From Sphingobacterium prati (lineage in GTDB: Bacteria > Bacteroidota > Bacteroidia > Sphingobacteriales > Sphingobacteriaceae), in the NCBI RefSeq assembly GCF_013167215.1, contig NZ_JABJWY010000034.1:310001-374000 (forward strand): a stretch of 64,000 bases of DNA, in the 5' to 3' direction. The notes beneath the pieces were generated by a model that saw nothing but the letters and a program-made list of their open reading frames with translations, ran no database searches and had not been told where the DNA came from. The translations under genes were made by a program, and so were the position numbers. Positions 53,201 to 61,212 of the stretch are shown piece by piece. Within the stretch, counting starts at the first letter, position 1. Every line of letters starts with the position of its first letter.

Positions 53201-56054
53201 TTGTATCTAATTTTTGCGAATTTCTCTCGCGCATTAACAACAGTTTCCTTGCATTTTTCACATCAGTCTGCAGCATGATGGTGACCCGATCACCGATCTT
53301 ATATCTGTCTTTATCCAACCGGTAAGTGAAAAACTCTTGCTCTTTTAATTTCTTATCTTTCGACCGGTATAAATTCGTATAGCCGACCGCCCGTACGGTA
53401 TCCCCATCCCGTATACTAATGGCTTCGATCTCGTATCTTCCCCAGTTGAATTTTAATGAGTCAAGTATGATCTTACTCGTATCGGCGTTATTAAGATCAT
53501 AACTGGCTATCTTGGTCTTTTTCTCTTCTTTTTGGAGCGAGACCGGATCAAAATATAGGGGGAAATACTTACTATAAAGCTCTTTTGAAAGCAGGTGATA
53601 TTCTACCCTTCCAAAACTTTCCTGGTATTCCGCTGTCAAAGGAATGTTGGCATCTTCCAACTTATAAATCGTGACCTTTCCGTCGAATTTCATCGGAAAA
53701 CCATTTTGATTTTGTTTTAAGATCGTAATATCGCGCCATTTCTTTTCTTCCATAAGAGTAGGAACCTGAATTTGCAGCTGCCATGGACGGGACGAATAAA
53801 CATAACTAGCGGAAGCCGCTTGCATCTCCCCCGTCTGATTAACGACCTCAGCCTGGTATGTCAATACATAGTCTTTAAGTCCGGCGAGCTGGCGATCCAT
53901 TAAGGGTACCCGAATGGTAAAATTTCCTTTTTCATCAACTGTTGTTGTCGAATCGCTATAAACAATATTCTTCCCTTCCTTCGGATGATAGAATGATACT
54001 TTATACTTGACGGTGGCACCGACTAGTGATACGCCAGCCAAACTCTCTGCTTTGCCAACAAATACCGCAGTATCTTTTGCTGTATAAGTCAATTTATTCG
54101 GCTCAAAAATTACTTCAAATGTCGGTCGCTTATATTCTTCGACCCGGAAATAGTGTTGATCAAGCTGTTTTGAGTTGTAAAATACCAAGAGATTGTAGTT
54201 TCCATTCAATGCCTTTGACGGTAGCTGGAAACTCGCGTTGGCAGACCCAAACAGATTCGTTGTCAAGTTGATCGAATCGATCTTCTGACGATTGGCATCC
54301 ATCAGATAGATTTTAACATTTTGCTTTTCTAAGACCTTGCCCTGCTGTACATGATCATCGTAAAGAATTGTCTTAAAATAAACGATTTGCCCCGGTCGGT
54401 AGATTGCTCTATCTAATAAGCTGAGTGCACGCATATTCCGCTTATTATTGCTTTCGGCTGATTGGCTTAGGTTGTTTTGGTAATAGACTTGATTTTCGTT
54501 ATCCAAAGGAATTAATGTTTTTTCCCCGGATAACAACAATGCATGATTGCGTAGGTAACCTCCATTTTTGGGTGAGTAGGTCGACTTAAAGCTGAATTCG
54601 CCAACAGCATTGGTCTTCAATTGCGCGATCAATTTAGGAAGAGCATTGTCTACAAGTTGGTACAACGTTGCGCTTTGATTGGCATAGGGTGCTCCGGTTT
54701 TTCTGTGCAATAACAAGCCCGAGTATATAAACTCATCGGTAGATTTTACAGCTATATTTCCCGGTACAAATACATCTGAAATGATAAGCTGAGATACAGC
54801 GACATCCTGCTCCTGCCCATTATCTTGAAAAAACTTATTATTCCCGACCAAAATGGTATAAGTACCCGCTTTAAGGGGGTTAATTTTATAAATTGTATTG
54901 TGTGTCGTATAATCACCAAACACTTTCAAGGGCACTTGTTCCTCATAGACCAGCGCCGCATCTATGGTCGTCCGATAACTTACGGAATCATATTTTATCG
55001 TATAGTCCTTTAAATGCGTCGGCATCAGGCTCGTATTATACACCCGGATATAAAGGCTGTCTACATTTGTGTGGTAGATCCGGACCGGCACGTATTCGTC
55101 AGTCGGTGCCGTTTTCTTGTAATTTAAGGTAATGGAAGCCTTCTTGATTTCCTTCATTAAATTACCTGCATTCGAAATCCATGGCGATTTTGGGTATTCT
55201 TTTAGGGCTTTTTCAAGATAGGTAACTGCGGTAGGCTTCTTCCCGATATCATTGAAAGCCGTCGCTATCTGATACAATAAAAAAGCGTTATAGTCACTTT
55301 TATTGCTTGCTATATTTTTCAGGTACTCGTCCACTCTTTCTTCGATATGATTCCATTTCCAATCATTGGACATAATATAGCTACGCGCATCCAGATAATT
55401 ATTTTCGGTACTGATAGTTAGCAATCTCTCTTTAAGTTTATCCTTATTAGCTATGTTGACATCCTTTAATGTATTCAAAAAATCCAGGTACTGGTAGCTT
55501 AGAAAATGGTACAGTGTGGGATTTAGACTGAGGTTCCGGGTTTCGACAAACAGACCTTTCCAACGTGTTATGGGGTCGGCACTTAACCCGTTTGCTTCCG
55601 AAATTGACAGGCGAAAAATAGAATCAATCATCTGTATTTTACCCTTTGCATCTTTTGCCACAAATTTGTGCTGGCTTTTACTTGCATACTGGTTGATATT
55701 GGAAAATAGATAGCTTGCATAAAAATTTTGAAGAATCGATTTTTCTACCTTTTCAGCTGTCCGGATATTGTTTTCAAAATGATTCTGAATACGCAGAAAG
55801 GAAGAATCCTCAGATTGGTTTACTTCCAACACTTTACCTTCCGCCAAAAATGCCCGCATCCATTCAGCAGGGTCTTTGGAGCGTCGGGCTTCAGCTTTGA
55901 TATCGGCTAATAAAGGTAGGGTCTGCTCATAGTTTTTTATGGAAATAAGCCTTTCGACTTCCTTCCACTTTGCCAACTGCTTGTCTGAACCAAGCTGCTG
56001 CGAAAATCCCAAGACCGGGATACATATCAACAATAACCAAATGTATTTTTTCAT
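50202..56054 (-). CDS. Bacterial alpha-2-macroglobulin-like protein
   Basis: 1950 residues, signal peptide ending GFSQQ. Residues about 20-320 are helical, TPR-like (YEQTLPLLADIKAEARRSKD, AVTYLEKALKEYPKSPW). MG domains follow, including YRPGQIVYFKTILYD, EEYKRPTFEVIFEPNKLTY and FDSPEALTKWKLLLFAHTQE. The thioester site YPYECNEQL is intact, with Cys1442 and Gln1445, so covalent trapping of attacking proteases is possible. No lipobox. The usual partner, penicillin-binding protein 1C, is not adjacent. Larger than the about 1650-residue E. coli YfhM because of the N-terminal repeat region. Likely periplasmic defence. Confidence 0.93.
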   Translation of the reverse strand: MKKYIWLLLICIPVLGFSQQLGSDKQLAKWKEVERLISIKNYEQTLPLLADIKAEARRSKDPAEWMRAFLAEGKVLEVNQSEDSSFLRIQNHFENNIRTAEKVEKSILQNFYASYLFSNINQYASKSQHKFVAKDAKGKIQMIDSIFRLSISEANGLSADPITRWKGLFVETRNLSLNPTLYHFLSYQYLDFLNTLKDVNIANKDKLKERLLTISTENNYLDARSYIMSNDWKWNHIEERVDEYLKNIASNKSDYNAFLLYQIATAFNDIGKKPTAVTYLEKALKEYPKSPWISNAGNLMKEIKKASITLNYKKTAPTDEYVPVRIYHTNVDSLYIRVYNTSLMPTHLKDYTIKYDSVSYRTTIDAALVYEEQVPLKVFGDYTTHNTIYKINPLKAGTYTILVGNNKFFQDNGQEQDVAVSQLIISDVFVPGNIAVKSTDEFIYSGLLLHRKTGAPYANQSATLYQLVDNALPKLIAQLKTNAVGEFSFKSTYSPKNGGYLRNHALLLSGEKTLIPLDNENQVYYQNNLSQSAESNNKRNMRALSLLDRAIYRPGQIVYFKTILYDDHVQQGKVLEKQNVKIYLMDANRQKIDSINLTTNLFGSANASFQLPSKALNGNYNLLVFYNSKQLDQHYFRVEEYKRPTFEVIFEPNKLTYTAKDTAVFVGKAESLAGVSLVGATVKYKVSFYHPKEGKNIVYSDSTTTVDEKGNFTIRVPLMDRQLAGLKDYVLTYQAEVVNQTGEMQAASASYVYSSRPWQLQIQVPTLMEEKKWRDITILKQNQNGFPMKFDGKVTIYKLEDANIPLTAEYQESFGRVEYHLLSKELYSKYFPLYFDPVSLQKEEKKTKIASYDLNNADTSKIILDSLKFNWGRYEIEAISIRDGDTVRAVGYTNLYRSKDKKLKEQEFFTYRLDKDRYKIGDRVTIMLQTDVKNARKLLLMRERNSQKLDTKILNWKNGRIDYQFVLDEKDVIGQLQLNALFVVNNQLTLSPIIIPVFQRNKELTIQTKTFRDKIMPGQKEKWSFMVKQADKTIATEMLATMYDASLDAFASNAFGSFQLRYPYYPRTNYYYINNAFRQQISSRDMFISYYYGPNADNQRDQIYDYGLLSNRGGYWGSVLERDDSLYEVIDNQAYMSTVSMYEELRDPGLRAEVGAIRIRGAARATKQSRPLAASAVLYEPAAVGNTVNEKLAEFIEMDGSGVDATADNQFKQIKARTNLQETAFFYPNLYTDEAGNISFEFDSPEALTKWKLLLFAHTQELASARGTYFTQTQKQLMVRPNIPRYFRTNDQITIKAQIQNLTKERIQGNTKIELIDPRNNQVVSAAFRVDSVLKNFSVEASNNTTVEWALKIPAEYPTIQIRILAAGNEFSDGEIIEIPVLPNKILVADSEKIILKAGESKTYTLKGNTKDNLMGRVQVQSNPILEILSALDYLKSYPYECNEQLSSKWFGLKMAQYIKLHYPAVTAYFKKLDAGSKKGRLEENSSLDEFKMEEMPWLRDIQGDKERLKAIAAFFNADIQSEIITVEQKIKNSQSKDGSFAWFDGGQANTEISIRMLEIIGKVLYLDKTLINSDMRDLALKLTQYLDRDPIIFSSKASADIGIDYLFARRYWIEFNPFPQDSLRSVQRKLLNSPLSSAGQNAGLAAKAWIVNQLFGQGKQSMEIKNRLDQEAIVDAQKGMYWKSNLNQYNKISLQSYLVEAYKLNNPAKLNQVTQWIYYNKQVNHWYSTWMTVDAVYALLLADNPKDFATGNTVRVLINRAEVDLSNNVLGEVSKQFDQVELQTDKTIQIQNNNDRVISGSIVHQYFADLNQVKSGTNALSVQKVYLVERKGEWVESKEAKLGERIKVRITVINDDPIQYVHLKDSRPAGVEPVYRPSGYQWRKGYYFSLKDASTNYFMDRLLKGKSIYEYEVKANNPGIFNSGITTIGCMYDPAINARSANAILTIIP

Positions 56055-56500
56055 AAAATATGACGCTAAATATTTACTAAATATCCTTTTTTTTTTTCGA
56101 AAGGATGCGATAAATTAGCATATTCCATAACTGTTTTAAAAAAAACACTTCACCCCCGAGGACACACATGCTGAGGCATATTTTATTTCTTTTATTTTTT
56201 TAGGTTGGTACTGTACAGTTTGATTGCTAGGTATCACTAAATAGTTTAATCAACATTTTTTTATATATTTAATAAATAATTCATATCCAGTTAATATCAG
56301 TTTCGTTCCTTTATAATAGGATAATTAATGGAGTCAACACTTTAATGTATCAGTTATGAAAACGATCAACTATTTTTTCCAAAGGATTATATTTCGAATC
56401 TTTTTAGGTCGGTTCAGTTCATTCTATTCACCACTAAGATTCCATAAAAATTAATTCATATTCAGGTCAGTCGATATTACTGGCAACTATATTTCAATAA
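56055..56500. other. Intergenic, 446 bases
   Basis: AT-rich divergent spacer between the macroglobulin gene (minus) and the GH1 gene (plus). A 32-codon plus-strand frame at 56356-56454 starts MKTINYFFQRIIF and ends in a basic tail; it might be a small peptide gene but lacks further support. No terminator or promoter box was clear. Confidence 0.35.
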
Positions 56501-57835
56501 ATGCAGTTAACCAAAGATGCCTTTGGCAAAGATTTTATATGGGGCGTGTCTACCGCTGCCTATCAAATCGAAGGGGCACATGATCATCAGGGCAAAGGTC
56601 CATCCATCTGGGATATCTTTGTAAAAAAGAAAAACCGTATATTTCAGAATCAACATGGCGATCAAGCCTGTGATTTCTACAATCGCTACATACAGGACCT
56701 TCCTTTAATGCAGGAAATGCATATTCCAAATTATCGATTTTCCTTATCCTGGAGCCGTATCTTACCGGATGGCATCGGGCGGTCCAACCCATCAGGCATG
56801 GATTTCTATGATCGACTGATCGATCTTTCATTGGAATTGGGTATCAAGCCTTGGGTTACTTTATATCACTGGGATCTCCCACATGCCCTTGAAAAAAAAG
56901 GAGGTTGGGTAAACCGTGATGTCAAGGAATGGTTCGGCGAATTTGTTGGCACCTGTGTTGCACGTTATGGAGATCGCGTCAAAAACTGGATGGTACTCAA
57001 TGAGCCCACCGTATTTACGGCAGCAGGTTATTTCTTTGGTGTGCACGCTCCGGAAAGAAAAGGCTTGGGCAACTTTCTTGCTGCTGCCCATCATGCCGCA
57101 TTAGCACAGGCTCATGGTGCTAGGATCATAAAATCATTACAACCGGACAGCCAGGTGGGAACTACCTTTTCCTGCTCCCACATCGAGCCATTCACTTCTA
57201 GAGAAAAAGACATTATTGCTGCCAAAAAAGCCGATGTGCTACTCAATAGACTGTTCATCGAGCCACTGCTGGGCATGGGCTATCCCACAAAGGAAATCAA
57301 AATACTCAATCGAATTGAAAAATACATGAAAGAGGGCGATGAGAAAGAATTACAATTTGACATGGACTTTATAGGTATTCAAAATTATACCCGTGAGATG
57401 ATCCGTTATGCAATGTTTGTCCCCTATCTGCAGGCTAAGATCGTGACGGCCAAGGAGCGTAAAGTTGAAATGACCGAAATGAACTGGGAAGTATATCCTA
57501 GCTCCATTTATCATATGCTGAAGAAATTCAGCAGCTACCCCAATATACCGCCGCTCATTGTCACCGAAAATGGTGCCGCATTCCAAGATAAAGTTGAGCA
57601 CGGAAAGGTACATGATCCCAAAAGAATGAATTATCTACAACAAGCCATACAACATGTCTATCAGGCAAAGAGAGAAGGTGTAAATGTACGGGGCTACTTT
57701 GTCTGGACCTTTTTAGACAATTTTGAATGGGCCGAAGGATATCGTCCACGATTCGGATTGGTCTATGTCGATTTTCAAAACCAACAACGTATCATAAAAT
57801 CATCAGGGCATTGGTATGCTAATTTCTTAAAATAA
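56501..57835 (+). CDS. GH1 beta-glucosidase
   Basis: 444 residues, complete (beta/alpha)8 GH1 enzyme. FIWGVSTAAYQIEGAHDHQG with GKGPSIWDIF at the N-terminus, acid/base Glu168 in WMVLNEPTVF, nucleophile Glu356 in PLIVTENGAAF, and the sugar-binding WTFLDNFEWAEGYRPRFGLV end. No signal peptide, so cytosolic. Probably hydrolyses beta-glucosides or beta-galactosides imported from outside; no transporter gene is linked. Convergent with the following membrane-protein gene, three bases apart. Confidence 0.95.
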   Translation: MQLTKDAFGKDFIWGVSTAAYQIEGAHDHQGKGPSIWDIFVKKKNRIFQNQHGDQACDFYNRYIQDLPLMQEMHIPNYRFSLSWSRILPDGIGRSNPSGMDFYDRLIDLSLELGIKPWVTLYHWDLPHALEKKGGWVNRDVKEWFGEFVGTCVARYGDRVKNWMVLNEPTVFTAAGYFFGVHAPERKGLGNFLAAAHHAALAQAHGARIIKSLQPDSQVGTTFSCSHIEPFTSREKDIIAAKKADVLLNRLFIEPLLGMGYPTKEIKILNRIEKYMKEGDEKELQFDMDFIGIQNYTREMIRYAMFVPYLQAKIVTAKERKVEMTEMNWEVYPSSIYHMLKKFSSYPNIPPLIVTENGAAFQDKVEHGKVHDPKRMNYLQQAIQHVYQAKREGVNVRGYFVWTFLDNFEWAEGYRPRFGLVYVDFQNQQRIIKSSGHWYANFLK

Positions 57836-57838
57836 ACA

Positions 57839-58681
57839 TTACTTATTTTTTTGGCTAACATTCCATATATTAATAAGTTTCAATAGCAAAGGTACCAATA
57901 AGATGGCCAGCAGAATACTGATTGCGCTGACGATTGTATTTCGTCCATTATCGCCCAGGAAGTAAATTGAAAGGCCACATAACGAACATGGCATGCCAAA
58001 AACCAAAATCTTAACCCATACTAGCGCCCGTTCTTCATGGTAAATATCCGGGGAAGCAATAGCTTCTTCTAATTCGATGTCATTGGTCTTGAAATAGGCT
58101 AAAATTTGCGCTATTTCGGATGCCGTTAATTCCCGTGGCCGCAAAATTTCTCCTTTTACAACGATCAACAACCCGCTCTTGTCTTGCTGAATGATCTCAA
58201 TATCCCCTGTTTTAAAATATTTTTTATACCCCATGGGGTTGAGTGCATAGCCTTTGTAATCATTAGTCCCTGGACAAAGACAGGAAAAGTTATCCGCATT
58301 CAGTGAAAAAATAATATCGCGACGATCATCCCGGATAGTGTTTACAGCACTTATCACACCCAAGATACAGGTTAATGCAAGAAACTGTAAGACGAACATC
58401 CAGAAGGACAGCTGTAATAACCATGATAAAAGCAATGCTAAAAAAATCAAACCAATGAAAAACCACTTTAAGTGGCTAAATATCAATATCTTACGATTTA
58501 CAAAATAGGTTAGCACCATACAAATCAACGGAGGTATACTCGATTTCCAATCCAAAAAAATTGAAAAGATCCCCAATAGGCAAATAAGGCCGAACATAAT
58601 CGCCGAGGCATAATTTCCCTTTTTACCTAAATTTTTCCGTTCAATTTGGATACTATTTTTCAAGTTTCGGTGCCTTAACAA
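57839..58681 (-). CDS. Hypothetical membrane protein
   Basis: 280 residues with about six transmembrane helices (SAIMFGLICLLGIFSIFLDW, KWFFIGLIFLALLLSWLLQL, and a C-terminal ISILLAILLVPLLLKLIN) and a cytosolic middle part with SLNADNFSCLCPGTNDYKGY and EIIQQDKSGLLIVVKGEIL. No family recognised. Shares the spacer with another small membrane protein and a long inverted repeat. Confidence 0.6.
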   Translation of the reverse strand: MLRHRNLKNSIQIERKNLGKKGNYASAIMFGLICLLGIFSIFLDWKSSIPPLICMVLTYFVNRKILIFSHLKWFFIGLIFLALLLSWLLQLSFWMFVLQFLALTCILGVISAVNTIRDDRRDIIFSLNADNFSCLCPGTNDYKGYALNPMGYKKYFKTGDIEIIQQDKSGLLIVVKGEILRPRELTASEIAQILAYFKTNDIELEEAIASPDIYHEERALVWVKILVFGMPCSLCGLSIYFLGDNGRNTIVSAISILLAILLVPLLLKLINIWNVSQKNK

Positions 58682-58710
58682 AAAAGCGTGCTTTCTTGTC
58701 GCTATATATA

Positions 58711-58752
58711 TTATTAATTGGATAAATATAAATATCTTTATCCAATTAATAA
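58711..58752. promoter_or_regulatory. Long AT-rich inverted repeat
   Basis: 16-bp perfect arms (core TATTAATTGGATAAA at 58712-58726, partner at 58737-58752) with a 10-base spacer, between two divergent membrane-protein genes. No gene ends here, so it is an operator candidate or a cruciform-forming element rather than a terminator. Confidence 0.5.
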
Positions 58753-58790
58753 ATATTGAATAATAAAGATTGCTTGTCTAAATTCGACTT

Positions 58791-59309
58791 ATGAAGACTT
58801 TCCTGTTTAAATCCCACAACATTAAGAAAGGCTTAATCTTCGGATTTGCCTATCTGATCATTGTCTTTATCATTTTCAGCATCATCTATGGCGGATTTAA
58901 TGGTATTGCCGATGCGGTCAATAACTTCGGGTCCGCCAAAGGACTTGGATTTTTGGTTGCCATCATTGTGATAGGACCATTTGTTGCGCTCTTGCAGGTA
59001 ATCAACCCAAAAATAAAAGTACGTATTGACCACCAACAGCTGGTTATTACACAGCAGAAAAAAAAAGATCTGAATGTCCTTTTAAAGAATATTTATGAAA
59101 TGAAAATAAATCATTCTTTGGTAAACCAGCTTCAGATTTATGACCAGCAGGCACAGCTGCTTGCAACGATCCACCCGCAACACGATACGCAGGTCATTTA
59201 TAGTATCGCTGCCGAAATCGCGCAGCATGAAATCTTTTTACAGCAAAAAGGACACAAGAAGATTTTCGGCAATCCAATTGAGACCATGTCTTACACAAGG
59301 AAGCTTTGA
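58791..59309 (+). CDS. Hypothetical membrane protein with PH-like end
   Basis: 172 residues. Two hydrophobic helices near the N-terminus (KGLIFGFAYLIIVFIIFSII, LGFLVAIIVIGPFVALLQVI), then a compact soluble part KVRIDHQQLVITQQKKKDLN and AAEIAQHEIFLQQKGHKKIF, which has the strand pattern of a small PH-like domain. No family recognised. Divergent from the previous gene across the 16-bp inverted repeat. Confidence 0.6.
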   Translation: MKTFLFKSHNIKKGLIFGFAYLIIVFIIFSIIYGGFNGIADAVNNFGSAKGLGFLVAIIVIGPFVALLQVINPKIKVRIDHQQLVITQQKKKDLNVLLKNIYEMKINHSLVNQLQIYDQQAQLLATIHPQHDTQVIYSIAAEIAQHEIFLQQKGHKKIFGNPIETMSYTRKL

Positions 59310-59370
59310 ATCTGAAACAGGTTGCCATTCCCGACTTGATTCGAAATCACACGAAGGTTTTGAATAGATT

Positions 59371-60471
59371 TCATTTTAGCTCCGCCAGCTCCTTACCAAA
59401 CTTTTTCTCAATAAACGGATTCAACTGTGGGATGCCAAATTTAGGGTTGTCCAGCCAAAATTTATTGGTATACCTGCTTTTCAATTCCAGCCAAACGCCT
59501 GAAGTCAGCTCTTTCTTTACCGCTTTGAATTCCTCTTTGGTGATGAATTTCCGTTCCTGTGTATAAAATTCACTCAAAAAGTCAAAAGGAACAAAGTCAG
59601 ATTTACGCCCTCTTTTAATAGCCCCTACGTTCATCATCACCTTACTGACCAATTTACTTGGCTCGGGCTGATCAAGATTGGTTTCTGTATAATTCTCCAT
59701 CGTCACGCCCGTGTATTGCTGCCCTTTGAGTTTAAAAAAACTAACTTCTTTTTGGCTATTGGGTGGAATGATATCAAAATAAACCTGGACATCGCCACGT
59801 GTTGTCTTTTGTATATATCCTGTATTCAGATTACCCATTCTGATTAATTTCCGTTCTTTGTCCTGAACCAGCACAAATTTTGGCGGAAGATCATTAGCAA
59901 CAGACTGTGCTTTCATCTGCATAACATGTGGATTCCAGCTCCAAAAATTGCCCATTACTTCTTTAAAATTCTTGGTCGCGATGGAGTCTTCCAAAATTCG
60001 ATAATCTAAAACCCGATGATAGACTTTTCCTTTTTTATCTTTCAATGGAATATAATACGCAATAATACCATCGTAAAAATAACGTGTCCGTTTGTTGAAA
60101 AAAGTCGTATTTCTAAAATAGCCTTTCAAAACCAGATAATCATATCTGCTTTTGTCTTCGATAGCGATTTCCTCTATTTTTATACTTCGTGGGACCAATT
60201 TAACTAACTTCTCGTTGTGAAACGATGCAATTGATGCCTGGTAATTAGTATAGGATATATGCTGCAATATGAGCATTGAATTTACATTTTGCGTGAGCGA
60301 ATCCAAGACAAACTCCCCCGCCGTATTTGCGACACCCAATAATGTACCATCTTCTGCATAAATATTCACTAAGGGTACGGGGTCACCACTCAGACTATCA
60401 ATGATCCGAATTTGAGCAAATAGTACATTGCAACTAAAAAAAAAACTTAACAGAAATAATATTTTTGGCAT
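59371..60471 (-). CDS. Secreted carboxypeptidase-regulatory-like protein
   Basis: 366 residues, signal peptide ending NVLFAQ. Residues about 20-95 resemble the carboxypeptidase D-regulatory/DUF4480 beta-sandwich (IIDSLSGDPVPLVNIYAEDG, TLLGVANTAGEFVLDSL, ILQHISYTNYQASI) found at the N-terminus of many Bacteroidota outer-membrane proteins. The remainder (YLVLKGYFRNTTFFNKRTRY, GNFWSWNPHVMQMKAQSV) is unassigned. No TonB-dependent barrel follows, so it is a stand-alone surface or periplasmic protein. Confidence 0.7.
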   Translation of the reverse strand: MPKILFLLSFFFSCNVLFAQIRIIDSLSGDPVPLVNIYAEDGTLLGVANTAGEFVLDSLTQNVNSMLILQHISYTNYQASIASFHNEKLVKLVPRSIKIEEIAIEDKSRYDYLVLKGYFRNTTFFNKRTRYFYDGIIAYYIPLKDKKGKVYHRVLDYRILEDSIATKNFKEVMGNFWSWNPHVMQMKAQSVANDLPPKFVLVQDKERKLIRMGNLNTGYIQKTTRGDVQVYFDIIPPNSQKEVSFFKLKGQQYTGVTMENYTETNLDQPEPSKLVSKVMMNVGAIKRGRKSDFVPFDFLSEFYTQERKFITKEEFKAVKKELTSGVWLELKSRYTNKFWLDNPKFGIPQLNPFIEKKFGKELAELK

Positions 60472-60837
60472 ATGTCAAATGATTACCCTAAAATATAAAA
60501 TAGTCATTACAATAAAATGCCAAAAATCGTTAAAATGTAATCTTGTACTGATCCTTTCGATCAAATCCACGCGGTCCGATCTCACCGCATTTTTGAAATA
60601 CGTTTTTTTATTCCGTACAATAAATTTCTTTTTATATTTAGCCGTTAATCTAGTATTAATATGCACAAAGGTATTTCAACCAGGGAATTCGGGGAAAACG
60701 TATTTTTAGACTATTTGCTCAATTATTGATGGTGCAATAACTAGCTAGAGCACATGATCGCAGTAAACAGAGTGTTAACGAAGTTTATTCACAAAGATGA
60801 AGTTACAAACAACAGGCTAAAAGTATAAATTGTGTCG
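60472..60837. other. Intergenic, about 366 bases
   Basis: AT-rich spacer between divergent genes. No terminator, RNA or gene recognised; small open frames here have no protein-like features. Confidence 0.4.
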
Positions 60838-61212
60838 ATGAAACTCAAAAGAGCTCACTACCTGATTTTAATGTGCATAACAATAGTCTTAGGATTGTTA
60901 TCGCGAAAAGTAGCGTTTATCCCCCTTTTTGTTGGCGATAGTCTGTATGCCTTTATGGTCTACTGGTTATGCAGGTTTATTTTTTTTCACCGATCGTTCA
61001 ACTTTTGTTTTGTGAGTACCCTTGTATTGTGTTTCGCAATCGAGTTTTTACAGCTGGTACAACATCCATTATTGATCAGTGTCCGCAGTCATCAACTCCT
61101 GCGGTTATTATTTGGTCAGGGTTTTCTCTGGTCTGATCTGATCGCATATATTGCCGGTGCTTTTTTTGCTTTTCTATTAGATCGATCTATTCATTCATAC
61201 AAGAAAAATTAA
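60838..61212 (+). CDS. DUF2809 family membrane protein
   Basis: 124 residues from the ATG at 60838; a GTG two codons upstream is the alternative start. Four hydrophobic helices: YLILMCITIVLGLLSRKVAF, GDSLYAFMVYWLCRFIFF, FVSTLVLCFAIEFLQL and WSDLIAYIAGAFFAFLLD. The GDSLYAFMVYW and IEFLQLVQHPLL motifs match DUF2809. Function unknown. Its stop overlaps the end of the large regulator gene on the other strand by four bases. Confidence 0.88.
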   Translation: MKLKRAHYLILMCITIVLGLLSRKVAFIPLFVGDSLYAFMVYWLCRFIFFHRSFNFCFVSTLVLCFAIEFLQLVQHPLLISVRSHQLLRLLFGQGFLWSDLIAYIAGAFFAFLLDRSIHSYKKN

